DNA of 64,000 nt from Symbiodinium natans (lineage: Eukaryota > Sar > Dinophyceae > Suessiales > Symbiodiniaceae): the NCBI GenBank assembly GCA_905221605.1, contig CAJNDS010002074.1, positions 504,001 through 568,000 of the forward strand. Direction: 5' to 3'. The notes below the pieces were generated by a model. The model saw only the letters and a list, made by a program, of their open reading frames with translations, searched no databases and had not been told where the DNA came from. Made by a program: the position numbers and the translations under genes. Below are positions 48,890 to 60,445 of this stretch, one piece after another (position 1 is the stretch's first letter; every line of letters begins with the position of its first letter).

Positions 48890-49886
48890 GTGAGCAAAGA
48901 TGCGAACCTCCCAGTGTACGTCTGCGAGGCTGTGGCGTGCCTTTTTGGGGATTTCAGTCTCTCTGACAGGAGGCCCGAAGCCCTGAACCCAAAACCCTAA
49001 AGGTCCACAATGCTTTGAAATGCCGAGTCTCAAGCGCTAGTCAGGGCATCAGCGGCTCGCACCAGAAGATGGAAATTAAGAAGGGGCTGTGAGCCATCGA
49101 CCGCAATCGCTTGCGTCTGAGCCAAAAATGCCTTCCCGTAGACAGGGTATCATCGCTGAATGCTTTGCACTCGCAAGTGTGAGCAGTTTTCTCGATAGCC
49201 TTCTGACTTGCAACTATGCACAGTAGCGATGGTTTAGGCTTTAGGGCTTAGGGTTTAGGGTTTATAAGGGTGTAGGTTTAGGGTTTATAGGGCCCTGCCA
49301 ACTCTGCTGCCGCCGTTGGCCATCGAGTGTAAGCATTTGACAGACAGACATGACCTGAGAAGCCATCGCCCCGCAAGCGCATTCAACTCTGCATGGACGT
49401 CCCCCGGGCAGTTGTTTAATTGCATGTCTTAAGGAGACATCTAACCCTAAACCCCAAACCCTAAGCCCCAAGCAGCTTTTTTTTGGCAAGAAGCAAGATC
49501 GCTGAAGCATGCGTGGACCATGACCATGGAGGATCTGTCGCCTTTGAACATCAAGAGGCGCATCAGCTGCAGATGCCCCCCCCCCCCCCCCCCTCAAAGC
49601 ACTAAAGGCTGAACGTCCGGCACAGGATGGGTAGAGCTTGGGGCTGGGCATGAAGTGAGGGGTACTACGGCACATCTACAAAGTACGCACAACATGTCGC
49701 AGTCCGCGCATCCTTAGAGTTTGGGGTTTGGGGTTTGGGGTTTAGCCGCCGCCCTTGAACGCATGCCGGACCCACGACCCCTCCACTCAAACGCTGCCCT
49801 CTCTACATCCGTGTTCCAGTCCGTGCGATTGGGGAGGGAACGTCCATTCTTGGTAGCATCCATGTTTGTCGGCATCCGCCTGTCGA

Positions 49887-50015
49887 GGAATCTGTGCTGT
49901 TTCTTCTTGGCTCCCAAAACCGGAATTTGTCTAAGACCTAGGTTTTGTGCACATTTGAGCTTGAGCAGGTCCCAATGCATGCCAAAAAACGCAGGGCACA
50001 CCAGAATGCGTGTTA
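49887..50015. repeat. Dispersed repeat, copy 2
   Basis: Matches 16337-16470 (GGAATCTGTGCTGTTTCTTC to CCAGAATGCGTGTTA). Confidence 0.75.
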
Positions 50016-50805
50016 TCTTGGCCTCGCTGCACTGCTTCTTTTGCTGGTGAGCCCGAAGGGGATCGGTGCCCACTACGTGGAAAATATGTTCTTCCGAAGC
50101 TGTTCTTGTCGGTGGTTCGGTTTTCGTGAAGTCTTTCCGAGTGCTGTAATGTAGACTAATGAACCATCTGGACTGCCTATATACAAGTTCGTTTTTTCGG
50201 AAAACGCGAACTTCGAAAATGACACTTTCCAAGCCTGCGTAAGTGCCGGAAGTACTGTAATCACCGAGTAAAACGCAACTTTTTCCAGTCTGCTCACAAA
50301 TCCTCCGCGGCAAAACGTCCGGGCGCAGCGTTTAGGGTTTCGAGTTTAGAGTTTGGGGTTTGGGGTTGGGGTTTAGGGTGTTAGGGTGTTGGGGTTAAGG
50401 GTCCTGTCGGGTTCCTGCCGAACCCCTGACATTGCTTGCTAGGATTCAGAGGGTTTAGGGTATTCAGGTTTAGGGTTTAGGGTATTCGGGTTTAGGGTTT
50501 TTAGGGTTTAAGGCATTTAGGGTTTAAGGTATTTAAGGTTTTTGGGTTTTAGGATGTTGCAACCAAGAAGCCCTCAGCTCCAAACTCTCCAGGAAGGTTT
50601 AAGGGTTTAGGGTTTAGGGTTTAAGGGTTAAGGGTTTAGGGTTTAGGGTTTAGGGAAAAAAGCGTTTCCCTCGGCCGATCTACAGCCACACAGCTGCCCC
50701 AGAGAAGCTCAACAATGCGCCTGAGGCCAAAGGGTTTACACAGGGGCCTTCTCCCCACCCCACCCCGCCCCTCCTCCCACCCCTCCCCTGGTTAACCCCC
50801 CAAGG

Positions 50806-50910
50806 TTCCCCTAAACCCCAAACCCCAAACCCCAAACCCCAAACCCTAAACCCTAAACCCTAAACCCTAAACCCTAAACCCTAAATCCTAAACCCTAAAC
50901 CCTAAACCCA
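50806..50910 (-). repeat. CCCCAAA then CCCTAAA array
   Basis: Five CCCCAAA units pass into about nine CCCTAAA units. Confidence 0.95.
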
Positions 50911-51007
50911 CAAAAAACACCAGACTTAAAGGGGAACCTGGAACCTTCAAAGCCTCACCCCAGACCTTGTCCACTGGGGGTTCTCTGAGTTAGGGCCCGG
51001 TGTTGGG

Positions 51008-51118
51008 TACACCGAAATGGGGTTTCCGAAAAAGGCGTACCTTCTCTTGGGGGTCCCTTCCAGGGGATTCTATACCATTTAGGGGTATAAACGGGGGTAC
51101 CCCTATTTTGGGAAATAG
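51008..51118. mobile_element. Introner-like element, family A-related
   Basis: ACCGAAATGGGGTTTCCGAA opens it and GGGGTACCCCTATTTTGGG closes it; GGGGATTCTATACCATT centre. Diverged from the main family. Confidence 0.45.
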
Positions 51119-51539
51119 TAGAAGGGGTGGTATGACAACAAAAACCCCAAAAGCGTGTAGAATCCTACTCGCACGCATTGGCTGAGACCTGCCTGGTCGA
51201 AGAGGAGAGGAGCACTCTTTGCGTCAGGGCCTGGGCTTGGGGTTCAGGGTTTCGGGTCTAGGGTTCAGGGGTTAGGGTTTGGGGTTTAGGGGTTCAGGGG
51301 TTAGGGTGTGAGTTCAGGGGTGCTTCGGTGCTTTAGATGCGCCCCATCTCCCCTTCTTCAAAAAGAGGGCCCTGGTTGAGTCTGGGGGAGGCACCCGCAG
51401 CAAAATGCAAATCAAACCAGACTGGGCCCCGCTGCGTAAATAATTAATGGGATCAGGAATATTACTAGGTAGGCCCCTGGGACATGTATATTTTCCCTTA
51501 TTGGGTTTAAGAGGATCAGACACAGGAACATTTTTCAGA

Positions 51540-52010
51540 GGGTTTTAAGTGCCATCCTGAGTATTAGCAAATGATCATGAATAGGTAACAAACTTTTCAC
51601 AAATTAACAGAAACCAGTCAACATTCAACAGTAGCCGACGACCAACAATGCACAACAGTGAATACCAACGAGCACGACACAATCAGTGTCTCATGACCAA
51701 TAGTTAATCACTATTGTCTAATAACTAGCAACTACTAGCTAATGACTAAGAACTTACCATTCACGATAAATAACAAATAGTAACTTGTGATTAAGAACGA
51801 GAAAGAAAATCTGAGTAAAATGTCATAAGAATAAGCACGAGTCAAGCATAGGAAAGAACTAGTTTTGAACAAGCACAGTACTCATACTGATATAGCACAA
51901 CCAGTAAGGGCACAAAACAAACAAAACAACACGTAGCCATACCCACTCATAAATACTAGTTCACAATAGCAAATACTCATTCATAATCGTCATACTATTA
52001 GAGCCAACGG
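51540..52010. other. A/C-rich stretch free of telomere-like repeat
   Basis: About 470 bp with frequent CTA, CAA and TAAC words, no open frame over 60 codons, and not one TTTAGGG. Composition is unlike the rest of the window. Origin unknown. Confidence 0.5.
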
Positions 52011-52924
52011 CCTCGTGCCAATCGATCCCAGTAGTCCTTTCGGACCTGCCTTTACTGTGTCGATTGATGGGGTGGGGGGTGGGAGGGGTGTTCCGAAAAT
52101 TCGGCAACCGTTTTCAGGGCGTGGGGTTTTGTGTTTTTAATTCCTATAAAAAAAAGTAAATAGTTAAATCAATGAAAAATCAATGTGTGTATATGTATAT
52201 ATAAGGGGCATCCCTATCTTGGGAAATGCTCGTTCAGGCTATTCAATCAACACGAGCGTCTGGAAACGGGCCTCGACAGCTAGTCGCCCATTGAGTGTCA
52301 CAGTTTCTACGTCACTGTACGGCCGAGGGCACAAGCCCTTATTCACCACCCTAAACCCCAATTCTCAACCGAAGCCCGAAGCAGGCTGGCAATTCTACCC
52401 TAAACCCTATACCTTAAACCCTAAATCCTAAACCCCAAACCCTAAACCCTAAACTTCGCTTTTTCCTAAGGCTGGGTGCCGGAATTGCTGCGATCGCAAG
52501 TGCGCGAACCTTGTTGCCTCTTAGGGCTCAGCGGCCACAGATGTAGCAGCCACGGGGCTATCGGTTCTAGGGTTTAGGGTTTAGTGTTCGTAGGCTTTCG
52601 TTCTTACTGTTACGCTCTCTTTAAGAATTGCTTGTTGAGCATGAAAGGCCGCACATTGATGTCCTTGTGCTCTGAAATCGGTAGTTCTGAGCAGAGTCTG
52701 CCCAGGTGGCGTACCGAACCACCAATGACTACAGTGATCGCTTTGATCCAGACACGTTGTCAGCGCGAGGCCCAGCTTAGCTCAGCTTTTCTCTGCGCCC
52801 TTCCCCGAAGGGTCCGGGTCCATGTACATCAACAACTACTCTGGCTCTTAATGTCCTTTAAAATGTAGAACTTAAATACTTTGGGGGCCCAAGTTACATT
52901 CGATTTCGGTGCATGGACCTTTAG

Positions 52925-53045
52925 GGCTCCTAACCCTTAGGGTTCCGAACCCTTAGGGGGTCCCTAACCCTTAGGGGGTTCCTAACCCTTAGGGTTCCTA
53001 ACCCTTAGGATTCCTAACCCTTAGGGTTCCTAACCCTAAACCCTA
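52925..53045. repeat. Palindromic CCTAACCCTTAGGG repeat
   Basis: About seven units of roughly 16 bp in which AACCCTTAGGGTT forms a small palindrome, so each unit joins a C-rich and a G-rich telomere-like word. Confidence 0.85.
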
Positions 53046-53342
53046 TACCCTAAGCTCTTTCAAGTTCATGTGCCCAGGTGGGAAGCCTTTTGCGCATGTT
53101 CATGGACACGAGGGAGGCTTGGGAGTTGCATGGAGAGAGACAGTCGTTTAGAAACCTATAAGCACTTAAAGCCCTAAGGCCTCAAACCTAAACACTCAAA
53201 GCCCAAAACATAGAAGCTTCTAAAAGTTCTAAGAGTAAAAATAGCTCCAAACACTTCAACCCCTGCGCCCTGAACACTTCAACCCCTAGACCCCAAACAC
53301 TTCAACCCCCACACGAAAACCCTAAACCCTGTTGCTTGCCAG

Positions 53343-53990
53343 TACCTGGATGATGCTGGGTGGTCCGAGCAAGATGGGACCTTTGTCCCGCGAGACTCGG
53401 TGAGGCCGGGATATGCATCTTCGGGATTTAGGATTAGGAGGTACGGTCTATAAGTAAACCTTATATCTAGACTCTATGGGTTAGGGCTCGGCGCTGTCTT
53501 CGGACTAAGTATCCCTGCAGCAGCTGCCCTCAGAAGCAACAGCTACAGGGTCTTCGGGTTGTAGATCATTCTTTTTCTTTCACTAGTTTCATTCGCATGA
53601 TTCCTAGGGCTTAGGGTTTAGGGTGTAGGGTTTAGGGTTTAGGGTTTAGGGTTACTGTTTTGCCTGCCAGGCCGCAACGAGCTGTTGAGTGGGTTGGAGG
53701 TTCTGATCTGATTTTTCGGCACTCTGCGCCAGGCTCGACGCGGACCCAGACCAGCAGAGCCTGGTGAGTGTCTCAAGGCACCAGGGTTTAGGGTTTAGGG
53801 TTTAGGGTTTAGGGGCCCTGGGGTAGCAAGGGCCGCCAACTTTGGTTGTTCAGCGCAGATTCAAAGCCGCAACCCGAAAACCCAACCCCCCCGGCCAAAA
53901 AAAAAAAATCAGAAAGAATAATAACAATTAATATAAATACAAATCAGGTTGAGGCTTTGCTGCCCGGCCCGAAGCTCCCCTTCCTGGGAG
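53343..53990 (+). CDS. Three exon-like segments of one unknown gene
   Basis: 53343-53399 (CAG acceptor; YLDDAGWSEQDGTFVPRDS; GTGAGG donor), 53733-53763 (CCAG acceptor; LDADPDQQSL; GTGAGT donor) and 53948-53990 (TCAG acceptor; VEALLPGPKLPFLG; GTACTT donor). The last two join in phase. The first does not match the second, so an exon between them is missing or they belong to different transcripts. Two TTTAGGG arrays (53608-53652, 53784-53815) lie in the introns. Family unknown. Confidence 0.42.
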
Positions 53991-54114
53991 GTACTTCTCG
54001 CGGACATCCAAGTTAGATGCCTGTGGCGGTGTTCGGGCGCATGCCTCAGCCATGTTGTTTGTGATAAAGCATTGTTGTTGTTACTTTTTGTAGTTTTCTT
54101 GATCGGACCACGAA

Positions 54115-54470
<356 letters not shown>

Positions 54471-54534
54471 CGCTGCCCCTGCTGCCGCTGCTGCTGCAGC
54501 TACAGAAAAAACAAGAGCAACAACGACGACGACT

Positions 54535-54618
54535 ATGACTATGACGACTACGACGACGACCACGACTGCGCCACGACGACGACCACGACCCCCACCACCG
54601 ACGACGACCACCACGATC

Positions 54619-54708
<90 letters not shown>
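54535..54708. repeat. (GAC)n tract, second block
   Basis: CACGAC-rich lead-in, then about 30 GAC units from about 54618, ending where the heptamer begins. Confidence 0.95.
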
Positions 54709-54710
<2 letters not shown>

Positions 54711-54846
54711 GGACGAGGGACGAGGGACGAGGGACGAGGGACGAGGGACGAGGGACGAGGGACGAGGGACGAGGGACGAGGGACGAGGGACGAGGGACGA
54801 GGGACGAGGGACGAGGGACGAGGGACGAGGGACGAGGGACGAGGGA
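54709..54846. repeat. (GAGGGAC)n heptamer array
   Basis: About 19 near-perfect copies of a 7-bp unit, continuous with the GAC tract. Same unit length as the telomere-like repeat but a different word. In frame it would read RDEGRGT repeats; not regarded as coding. Confidence 0.95.
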
Positions 54847-55088
54847 CGACCACCACGATCACGACGACGACGACGACGACGAGGAGACGACGGCCACAAC
54901 TACTTCTAGCCGTACGACTTGGTTGAGAGATGTAAATGTTGAGAGGGCAGGGGGGGGGGGGGCTGGGGGGCTGGTAGAAGCTGGCTGAAACCTGCGTTTT
55001 CGGGTATACGTACCTCTGTCTCTCATTCCGACATGTCGCATGCCTCTCAGAGTTACCTCAACACGGGGGGAGCTCTTTGCTGCAATAG

Positions 55089-55221
55089 ATTTCCTGGTTT
55101 GCTTGCTTGTGCATGCAAGTTGCTGCTTCATGGCGATCGCAAGGACGTTATGCACGTGGAAGCCGTCCTTCCCGGCGTGGAAGCCATGTATGTCATGGAG
55201 GCACCGGCGCACTGCCTCTGA
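55089..55221 (+). CDS. Exon-like island, terminal exon, unknown protein
   Basis: After an AATAG acceptor the frame reads FPGLLACACKLLLHGDRKDV, MHVEAVLPGVEAMYVMEAPA, HCL and TGA 55219-55221. Hydrophobic/charged pattern is protein-like. Two other frames are partly open. Confidence 0.35.
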
Positions 55222-55639
55222 TAATCGATAGGCTCTTGGACTGCTTTTCTTCCTATCCCTATGTATCGGCCGAAGCCCTAAACTCTAAAGCCTAAACCCC
55301 CATCTTGGGTTCCCAAGCTCTAGGCGTCTAAGCCTCCTAAGCCCCCTGGACTCCATTCCATGCATCCAAGGCTCTCACCCCCCTAAAACCCCCGTACGAA
55401 ACCCTACTCAGCCCGAAACCCTAAACCCAAAACCCCAAACCCTAGTACCCCTTCAAGCCATCCCGAAGCCAGCGGGGAGGCGCTTACGAACCCGGATTAC
55501 CGGCACTGGAACCCATCACTCCACGAGGCTCTCTGGGTTGGGTGGAAGGATGAGAGGGTTGAGGGTTTAGGGTTTAGGGTTTAGGAGTTAAGGGTTTAAG
55601 GGTTTAGGGCTTAGGGCTTAGGGTTGAGGGTTGAAGAGG

Positions 55640-55716
55640 TTGAGGAGGTTGAGGGGGTTGAGGGGGTTGAGGGGGTTGAGGGGGTTGAGGGGGTTGAGGG
55701 GGTTGAGGGGGTTGAG
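55640..55716 (+). repeat. GTTGAGGGG nonamer array
   Basis: Eight or so copies of a 9-bp unit after GTTGAGGA forms. Another derived monomer next to TTTAGGG units (55565-55620). Confidence 0.93.
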
Positions 55717-55954
55717 GAGAGGGTCCAAGAATCGGTTGAGGGTCTGGAAACCCTAAACCCTCAGCCTATAGACCCTAAACCCCAAACCCTAAAACCTGAA
55801 CCCTAAACCCGCAGGGAAACCCATGTGATCGAGTTGGCTTATCGAGGTGACCTTCCGGCGACATCGGCGGGTTCCCCTCGAAGCCAGCCTCAAGAGCTAC
55901 TTCTCTCCACAGGCTTGGGGGGGGGGGGGGAGCATCGATTCAAAAACAAGAGGG

Positions 55955-56090
55955 TTTAGGGCTTAGGGGGCTTAGGGGGCTTAGGGGGCTTAGGGGGCTT
56001 AGGGCTTAGGGTTTAGGGCTTAGGGCTTAGGGCTTAGGGCTTTGGGCTTTGGGCTTTGGGTTTAGGGTTTAGGGTTTAGGGGGTTCAGGG
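55955..56090 (+). repeat. CTTAGGG variant array
   Basis: GGGGCTTA, GGGCTTA and GGGCTTT blocks, each locally homogeneous, followed by TTTAGGG. Confidence 0.9.
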
Positions 56091-56224
56091 TGGCTTATGT
56101 GAAACTTGGCGCAATGAAGGATCATGTGTTCTTGGCTTGGGGAGACTTCGGATATCACTTTGTAGCGCCAGGTGCTGAACCGCTTAGTCTAAGACTGGGA
56201 TGTCATGCTTGAGGGTTTCGGGTG

Positions 56225-56378
56225 TGCCTAAACCCTAAACCCTAAACCCTAAACCCTAAACCCTAAACCCTAAACCCTAAACCCAAAACCCTTAACCCTT
56301 AACCCTTAACCCTTAACCCTGAACCCTGAACCCTGAAACCCTGAAACCCTAAACCCTAAACCCTAAACCCTAAACCTA
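56225..56378 (-). repeat. CCCTAAA array with CCCTTAA and CCCTGAA blocks
   Basis: About 22 units in sub-blocks of distinct variants. Confidence 0.95.
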
Positions 56379-56390
56379 AGCTTTCTGAAG

Positions 56391-56485
56391 CTTCCTTGGA
56401 AGGAGATGCAGGTGAAGGGGGGCTATCGCAGCTTGGCCCGGGACATGCGGGACTCCGAGAGCTGCGCTTCTCCCTCTGGGTCTCC
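56391..56485 (+). CDS. Exon-like island before a family D element, unknown
   Basis: A CTGAAG acceptor, then LPWKEMQVKGGYRSLARDM and RDSESCASPSGS, ending TCC|GTAGGAAATGAGGGA, where a family D element would supply the GT donor. Confidence 0.38.
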
Positions 56486-56546
56486 GTAGGAAATGAGGGA
56501 ATTAGGGCCCCATATATACCCTTTAAGTGGTTCATGGTGGGTTTTG
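56486..56546 (+). mobile_element. Truncated family D element running into poly-C
   Basis: GTAGGAAATGAGGGAATTAG and ATATATACCCTTTAAG match family D. The right half is replaced by unrelated GTGG-rich sequence and a C run of about 40 (56551-56590). Confidence 0.55.
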
Positions 56547-56549
56547 GGT

Positions 56550-56586
<37 letters not shown>

Positions 56587-57005
56587 CCCCTGTGGTTCAT
56601 GGTCTGTGGTCCATGGGTTTAGGGTTTAGGGGTTTAGGGTTAGGCTGTAGGGTTCAGGATTTTCACTCTGGTCCATTGGTTCACTGTGGGTTTAATTAGG
56701 GTTCAAGGTTTGGGGTAATGGTAGGTTTACGGTTTCCCCTCTCCCCCCTGTGGTTCTTGCTGCGTTTACGGTTCAGGGTTCAGGGTTAATGCGGCTAAGG
56801 TTTCGGGTTTGCCCTTCTCCCTCCTGTCGTTCATTGGTGGGTTTAGGTTTAAGGGCTTAGAGTTCAGGGTTTGGGCTTTAGGCTGAGGTTTCTCTGTCCC
56901 CCTTCCAGGGTCCGTGTTGTTTTCAGGGTTAACAGGCAGGATACCATGGGGGGGATACCATTGGGGTGGGGGGGGGGGTCGATTACGCGGAACGCGGGTG
57001 CATAT

Positions 57006-57172
57006 AAACCCTAAACCCTAAACCCTAAACCCTAAGCCCCAAGCCCTAAGCCCTAAGCCCTAAACCCTAAACCCTAAACCCTAAACCCTAAACCCTAAAC
57101 CCTAAACCCTAAACCCTAAACCCTAAACCCTAAATCCTAAACCCTAAACCCTAAACCCTAAACCCTAAACCC
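57006..57172 (-). repeat. CCCTAAA array
   Basis: About 24 units, a few CCCTAAG. Its end CCCATACAG is a possible acceptor. Confidence 0.97.
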
Positions 57173-57178
57173 ATACAG

Positions 57179-57234
57179 GGCTTTCGTGCCGAAACCTGCC
57201 ATCAAGGCGGGACTCCATTGATGTCGCAGCACAG
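57179..57234 (+). CDS. Exon-like island, unknown
   Basis: ATACAG acceptor, 18 codons (GFRAETCHQGGTPLMSQH), donor AG|GTGGGA at 57235. Followed directly by a family A-type element. Confidence 0.3.
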
Positions 57235-57255
57235 GTGGGACCTCGAACCAACTGG

Positions 57256-57396
57256 GAGTTTTCGAGAACCCCAATGGTGGAATTCCCCTTAAAAAAAGGA
57301 CCCCAACAAGGTACCCCTAGTGTAGACTCCAAATAGTGGAATTCCCAAAGAATAAGGATCCAAATAAGGTACCCCTAATTTCGGAAACCCCCCAAC
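57256..57396 (-). mobile_element. Introner-like element, family A, internally duplicated
   Basis: CCAATGGTGGAATTCCCCTT then AAGGACCCCAACAAGGTACC is followed by a second version (CAAATAGTGGAATTCCC, AAGGATCCAAATAAGGTACC) and the usual TTTCGGAAACCCC end. Confidence 0.65.
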
Positions 57397-57450
57397 TCTT
57401 GCATGATCCACTTTGGATTTGCGCTTTGCGGACCGACCGATTCCGTTTTT

Positions 57451-57585
57451 GTAGCCTGGTAGCCCAGTGGGTAGCCCAGTGGCCTGGTAGCCCAGTCGTA
57501 CCCTTTACCCTCTTTTTGGTTCAATTTATAAAGTCACCATCCCAACAGGATGCCCTTATTTTGATATGGATACCGGGCTACCAAG
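57451..57585 (+). mobile_element. Introner-like element, family B, with repeated left end
   Basis: The left terminal word GGTAGCCCAGTGG occurs about three times in tandem (57456-57500). The body TTTTTGGTTCAA, AAGTCACCATCCCAACAGG and the right end GGATACCGGGCTACCAAG are complete. Confidence 0.8.
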
Positions 57586-57684
57586 GTAGTCAGAAAGCTG
57601 GCGAGCCTAGCCAGGTGCCTAGAATAAGAAACACATGTGAGAGGTACTTTGGGCAGGACTTACCACGATCCTGCGATCCAGACT

Positions 57685-57806
57685 GAAACCCTAAACCCTA
57701 AACCCTAAACCCTAAACCCTAAACCCTGAACCCTGAACCCTGAACCCTAAACCCTAAACCCTGAACCCTGAACCCTGAACCCTGAACCCTAAACCCTAAA
57801 CCCCTA
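57685..57806 (-). repeat. CCCTAAA and CCCTGAA array
   Basis: About 17 units in alternating variant sub-blocks. Confidence 0.95.
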
Positions 57807-57905
57807 AAAATGGGGTGGAACGCAGGTGGCCGAGATGCCTCTTCCACGAATCGCGCGTGGCTGAGTGGAGTTGTTTATCGAAGCTGATGTGTTCTTCTTT
57901 ACCAC

Positions 57906-57988
57906 GGTTTAGGGTTTAGGGTTTAGGGTTTAGGGTTTAGGGTTTAGGGTTTAGGGTTTAGGGTTTAGGGTTTAGGGTTTAGGGTTTA
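57906..57988 (+). repeat. TTTAGGG array
   Basis: Twelve perfect units. Confidence 0.98.
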
Positions 57989-58391
57989 GAAAAGAGTATA
58001 AATAATAATCCCTATCTTCCCCTTGTAAGGAAGAACATGTTTGTGTTTTTTGGGATTCTTAAGCAACTAGTAGACCACGGTCCCGGGAATTTTTGTGGTT
58101 TTAGAGGGATGAACTTCTATGAGTTTAAGTGGGACGGAGAGGCCCAGCAGTTGATTTCAAAGGCGCGCCGCACGAAATATTCTTACGACACCCGGAAGAC
58201 TTGACATACTAGCGGATCCACCGGGCACCCCCAAACAGTCGCACGGTCCTGAACAGCCCGGCAAACTTGACTTTATCGAGGAGGCACCTGCTAAATTGGG
58301 TCGAACAGTGCTCCTTGAAAAAACTTCATAGAAAAAATCTTGCGAAGCACCAGTAGCCTAGGGCCTTGATGCATTACTTTGCCTTTCTTGC

Positions 58392-58610
58392 ACCTGTGAA
58401 CATGCCGCTGTTTGCAACAGCTGCTGGCGTATGAACTCCTCTTGGCCTTCCAGCCCAGAAGCCACTGAGATACAGAGAGCGGTGGGGCGACGTTTCACTT
58501 CGGACTTCATCGCCGCCCGCCGTCGGCCCAGACATGGGATTTTGACGCAAATTCCCCAAAGACCGGTGCACAGGTGTTCAAGAGATCGTAGGCTTATCAC
58601 AGGTGCCTGA
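58392..58610 (+). CDS. Exon-like ORF, Arg/Cys-rich terminal exon, unknown
   Basis: About 72 open codons with CEHAAVCNSCW, EIQRAVGRRFTSDFIAARRR and PQRPVHRCSRDRR, ending TGA 58608-58610. A minus-strand frame is open over the same stretch. No start or acceptor fixed, no family. Confidence 0.28.
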   Translation, partial: TCEHAAVCNSCWRMNSSWPSSPEATEIQRAVGRRFTSDFIAARRRPRHGILTQIPQRPVHRCSRDRRLITGA

Positions 58611-58666
58611 AGGTGTAAGCTACAGTGATGGCTCTGCTTAGATCTGCTTGGCCGGCATCGTGCCAA

Positions 58667-58724
58667 CGGGTTTAGGGTTTAGGGTTTAGGGTTTAGGGCT
58701 TAGGGTTTAGGGTTTAGGGTTTAG
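58667..58724 (+). repeat. TTTAGGG array
   Basis: Eight units, one CTTAGGG. A CCCTAAA array follows at 58870-58960. Confidence 0.95.
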
Positions 58725-59009
58725 GCCTTACCATCCCCGGACTGCTTTCTCTCGCCCACGCAAAGTGAGTTGCTTGGTAGGGGGGAACAGACGGCCCCGA
58801 AAACTGCTGGGTGTTGTGTTGGCCCTAAGGCAAAAGAAACATGCTACACTGGAGTTCCTACATTCCTACATCCTAAACCCTAAACCCTAAGCCCTAAACC
58901 CTAAACCCTAAACCCTAAACCCTAAACCCTGAACCCTAAACCCTAAACCCTAAACCCTAAACTCCACAAGGTCCATCATCTAGATCAAGCCCAACCATCT
59001 TGTGCCAAG

Positions 59010-59250
59010 GCTTCGACTGCAAGGCGAGCCGCGGCTTCTCGCTGGCCACCTCGATTGGCGCCGAGGCCCACTTCCCCACATCTGGCCGCCCTCTACCCTG
59101 AACCATAAATCTTAGATTTTAAATCCTAAACTCTAAACCCCAAACCCAAACCCCAAACCCTAAACCCTAAACCCCAAACACGCCTCAGGCCATAGCCGAG
59201 ACCGCTGGTGTGAACAAGCCGCAGAATGTGTGCCTGACAGCGCCCCTTGG
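59010..59250 (+). CDS. Two exon-like islands of an unknown gene
   Basis: 59010-about 59097 (CCAAG acceptor; GFDCKASRGFSLATSIGAEA, HFPTSGR) and 59189-about 59250 (CTCAG acceptor; AIAETAGVNKPQNVCLTAPL). Between them is a degenerate CCCTAAA stretch, after the second a long CCCTAAA array. The junction phase could not be confirmed. Confidence 0.35.
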
Positions 59251-59428
59251 CCTAAACCCTAAACCCTAAACCCTAAACCCTAAACCCTAAACCCTAAACC
59301 CTAAACCCTAAACCCTAAACCCTAAACCCTAAACCCCCCGAAACCCCTAAACCCTAATCCCCTAAACCCCTAAACCCTAATCCCTTAAGCCCTAAGCCCT
59401 AAGCCCTAAGCCCTAAGCCCTAAGCCCT
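59251..59428 (-). repeat. CCCTAAA array ending in CCCTAAG block
   Basis: About 24 units. Confidence 0.97.
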
Positions 59429-59454
59429 GAAGCCTTGGTTTCAGTTTTCGATCA

Positions 59455-59505
59455 GCTGCGCCATGTGATGTTCTACGTCCGGGCCCTTTTGAATTTGTTT
59501 CGCAG
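59455..59505 (+). CDS. Exon-like island, unknown
   Basis: GTTTCAG acceptor then FDQLRHVMFYVRALLNLFR, a good amphipathic helix, ending CGCAG before GGGC. May belong with the 59010 segment. Confidence 0.33.
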
Positions 59506-59659
59506 GGGCACTCTTTTGATAAAGAATCCCTAAACCCTAAACCCTCCTAAACCCTAAACCCTAAACTCTAAACCCTAAACCCCAGTACTTATTAGCTCTC
59601 CCTATGCGAGAATGGGCAGTTCGCAGCGTGTGCATCACATGGTGAGCCCCCCCCCCCTG

Positions 59660-59735
59660 GGGTTTAGGGTTTAGGGTTTAGGGTTTAGGGTTTAGGGTTT
59701 AGGGTTAGGGTTTAGGGTTTAGGGTTTAGTGTTCC
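59660..59735 (+). repeat. TTTAGGG array
   Basis: Ten units. Confidence 0.97.
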
Positions 59736-60134
59736 CTCCCAAAAAAACACCAAAGAAACGAGACCCCGACGCCAACAAGTCTCATCATATAAAGGCCCTA
59801 AGCCCTAAGCCTAAACCCCAAATCCTAAACCCTAAACCCTAAAATCCTAAGCCCTAAGCCTAAACCCCAAATTCTAAACCCTAAACCCTGAGCCCAGTGG
59901 ACATCTGAGGTTAATGCTCGCTCCCGACGATACAAATGGCACACGCGCCCGGAACCTGGTATGGGTTTAGGTTTTGTTTGGTGCTAGCCCCCAGGATGGT
60001 GTCCTGAGTAGGGTTGTATAGGGTTGTATAGGGTTGGGTCCAGATTGTAGAGTTCAACTTTCAGGGATTAGGTCTTAGGGTCTTAGGCTTTTGAATTGGG
60101 AAATAGTCTCAAGGTCCACTTAAGGTTTAGGGTT

Positions 60135-60224
60135 GCGCTGGAAAAGGACCTCTGCAGCTGGAGCAGAAATCTGTGGCGACGTCTGCGTGATCAGTTTTGG
60201 GCCCCCCTCCTGATAGCTTTCTAA
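60135..60224 (+). CDS. Exon-like island, terminal exon, unknown
   Basis: 29 codons (ALEKDLCSWSRNLWRRLRDQ, FWAPLLIAF) and TAA 60222-60224, right after TTTAGGG-like bases. Confidence 0.33.
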   Translation, partial: ALEKDLCSWSRNLWRRLRDQFWAPLLIAF

Positions 60225-60237
60225 AGTGTTCCCCTAA

Positions 60238-60333
60238 ACCCTGAGCCCTAAACCCTAAACCCTAAACCCTAAACCCTAAACCCTAAACCCTAAACCCTAA
60301 ACCCTAAACCCTAAACCCTAAACCCTAAACCCC
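60238..60333 (-). repeat. CCCTAAA array
   Basis: About 13 units. Confidence 0.97.
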
Positions 60334-60387
60334 AAAAGGGACCATACTTTCAGAAACCGGCCACCCCTTGGACCTCAGCATCTTCAG

Positions 60388-60445
60388 GTGCACATGGTCT
60401 CCCACTTTGATCCCCAGGCCGGTGCAATCAAAGCTGCAACATGGG
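60388..60445 (+). CDS. Exon-like island with array-derived donor, unknown
   Basis: TTCAG acceptor, VHMVSHFDPQAGAIKAATW, then TGGG|GTTTAG where the donor is the start of the TTTAGGG array at 60443-60495. Confidence 0.4.
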
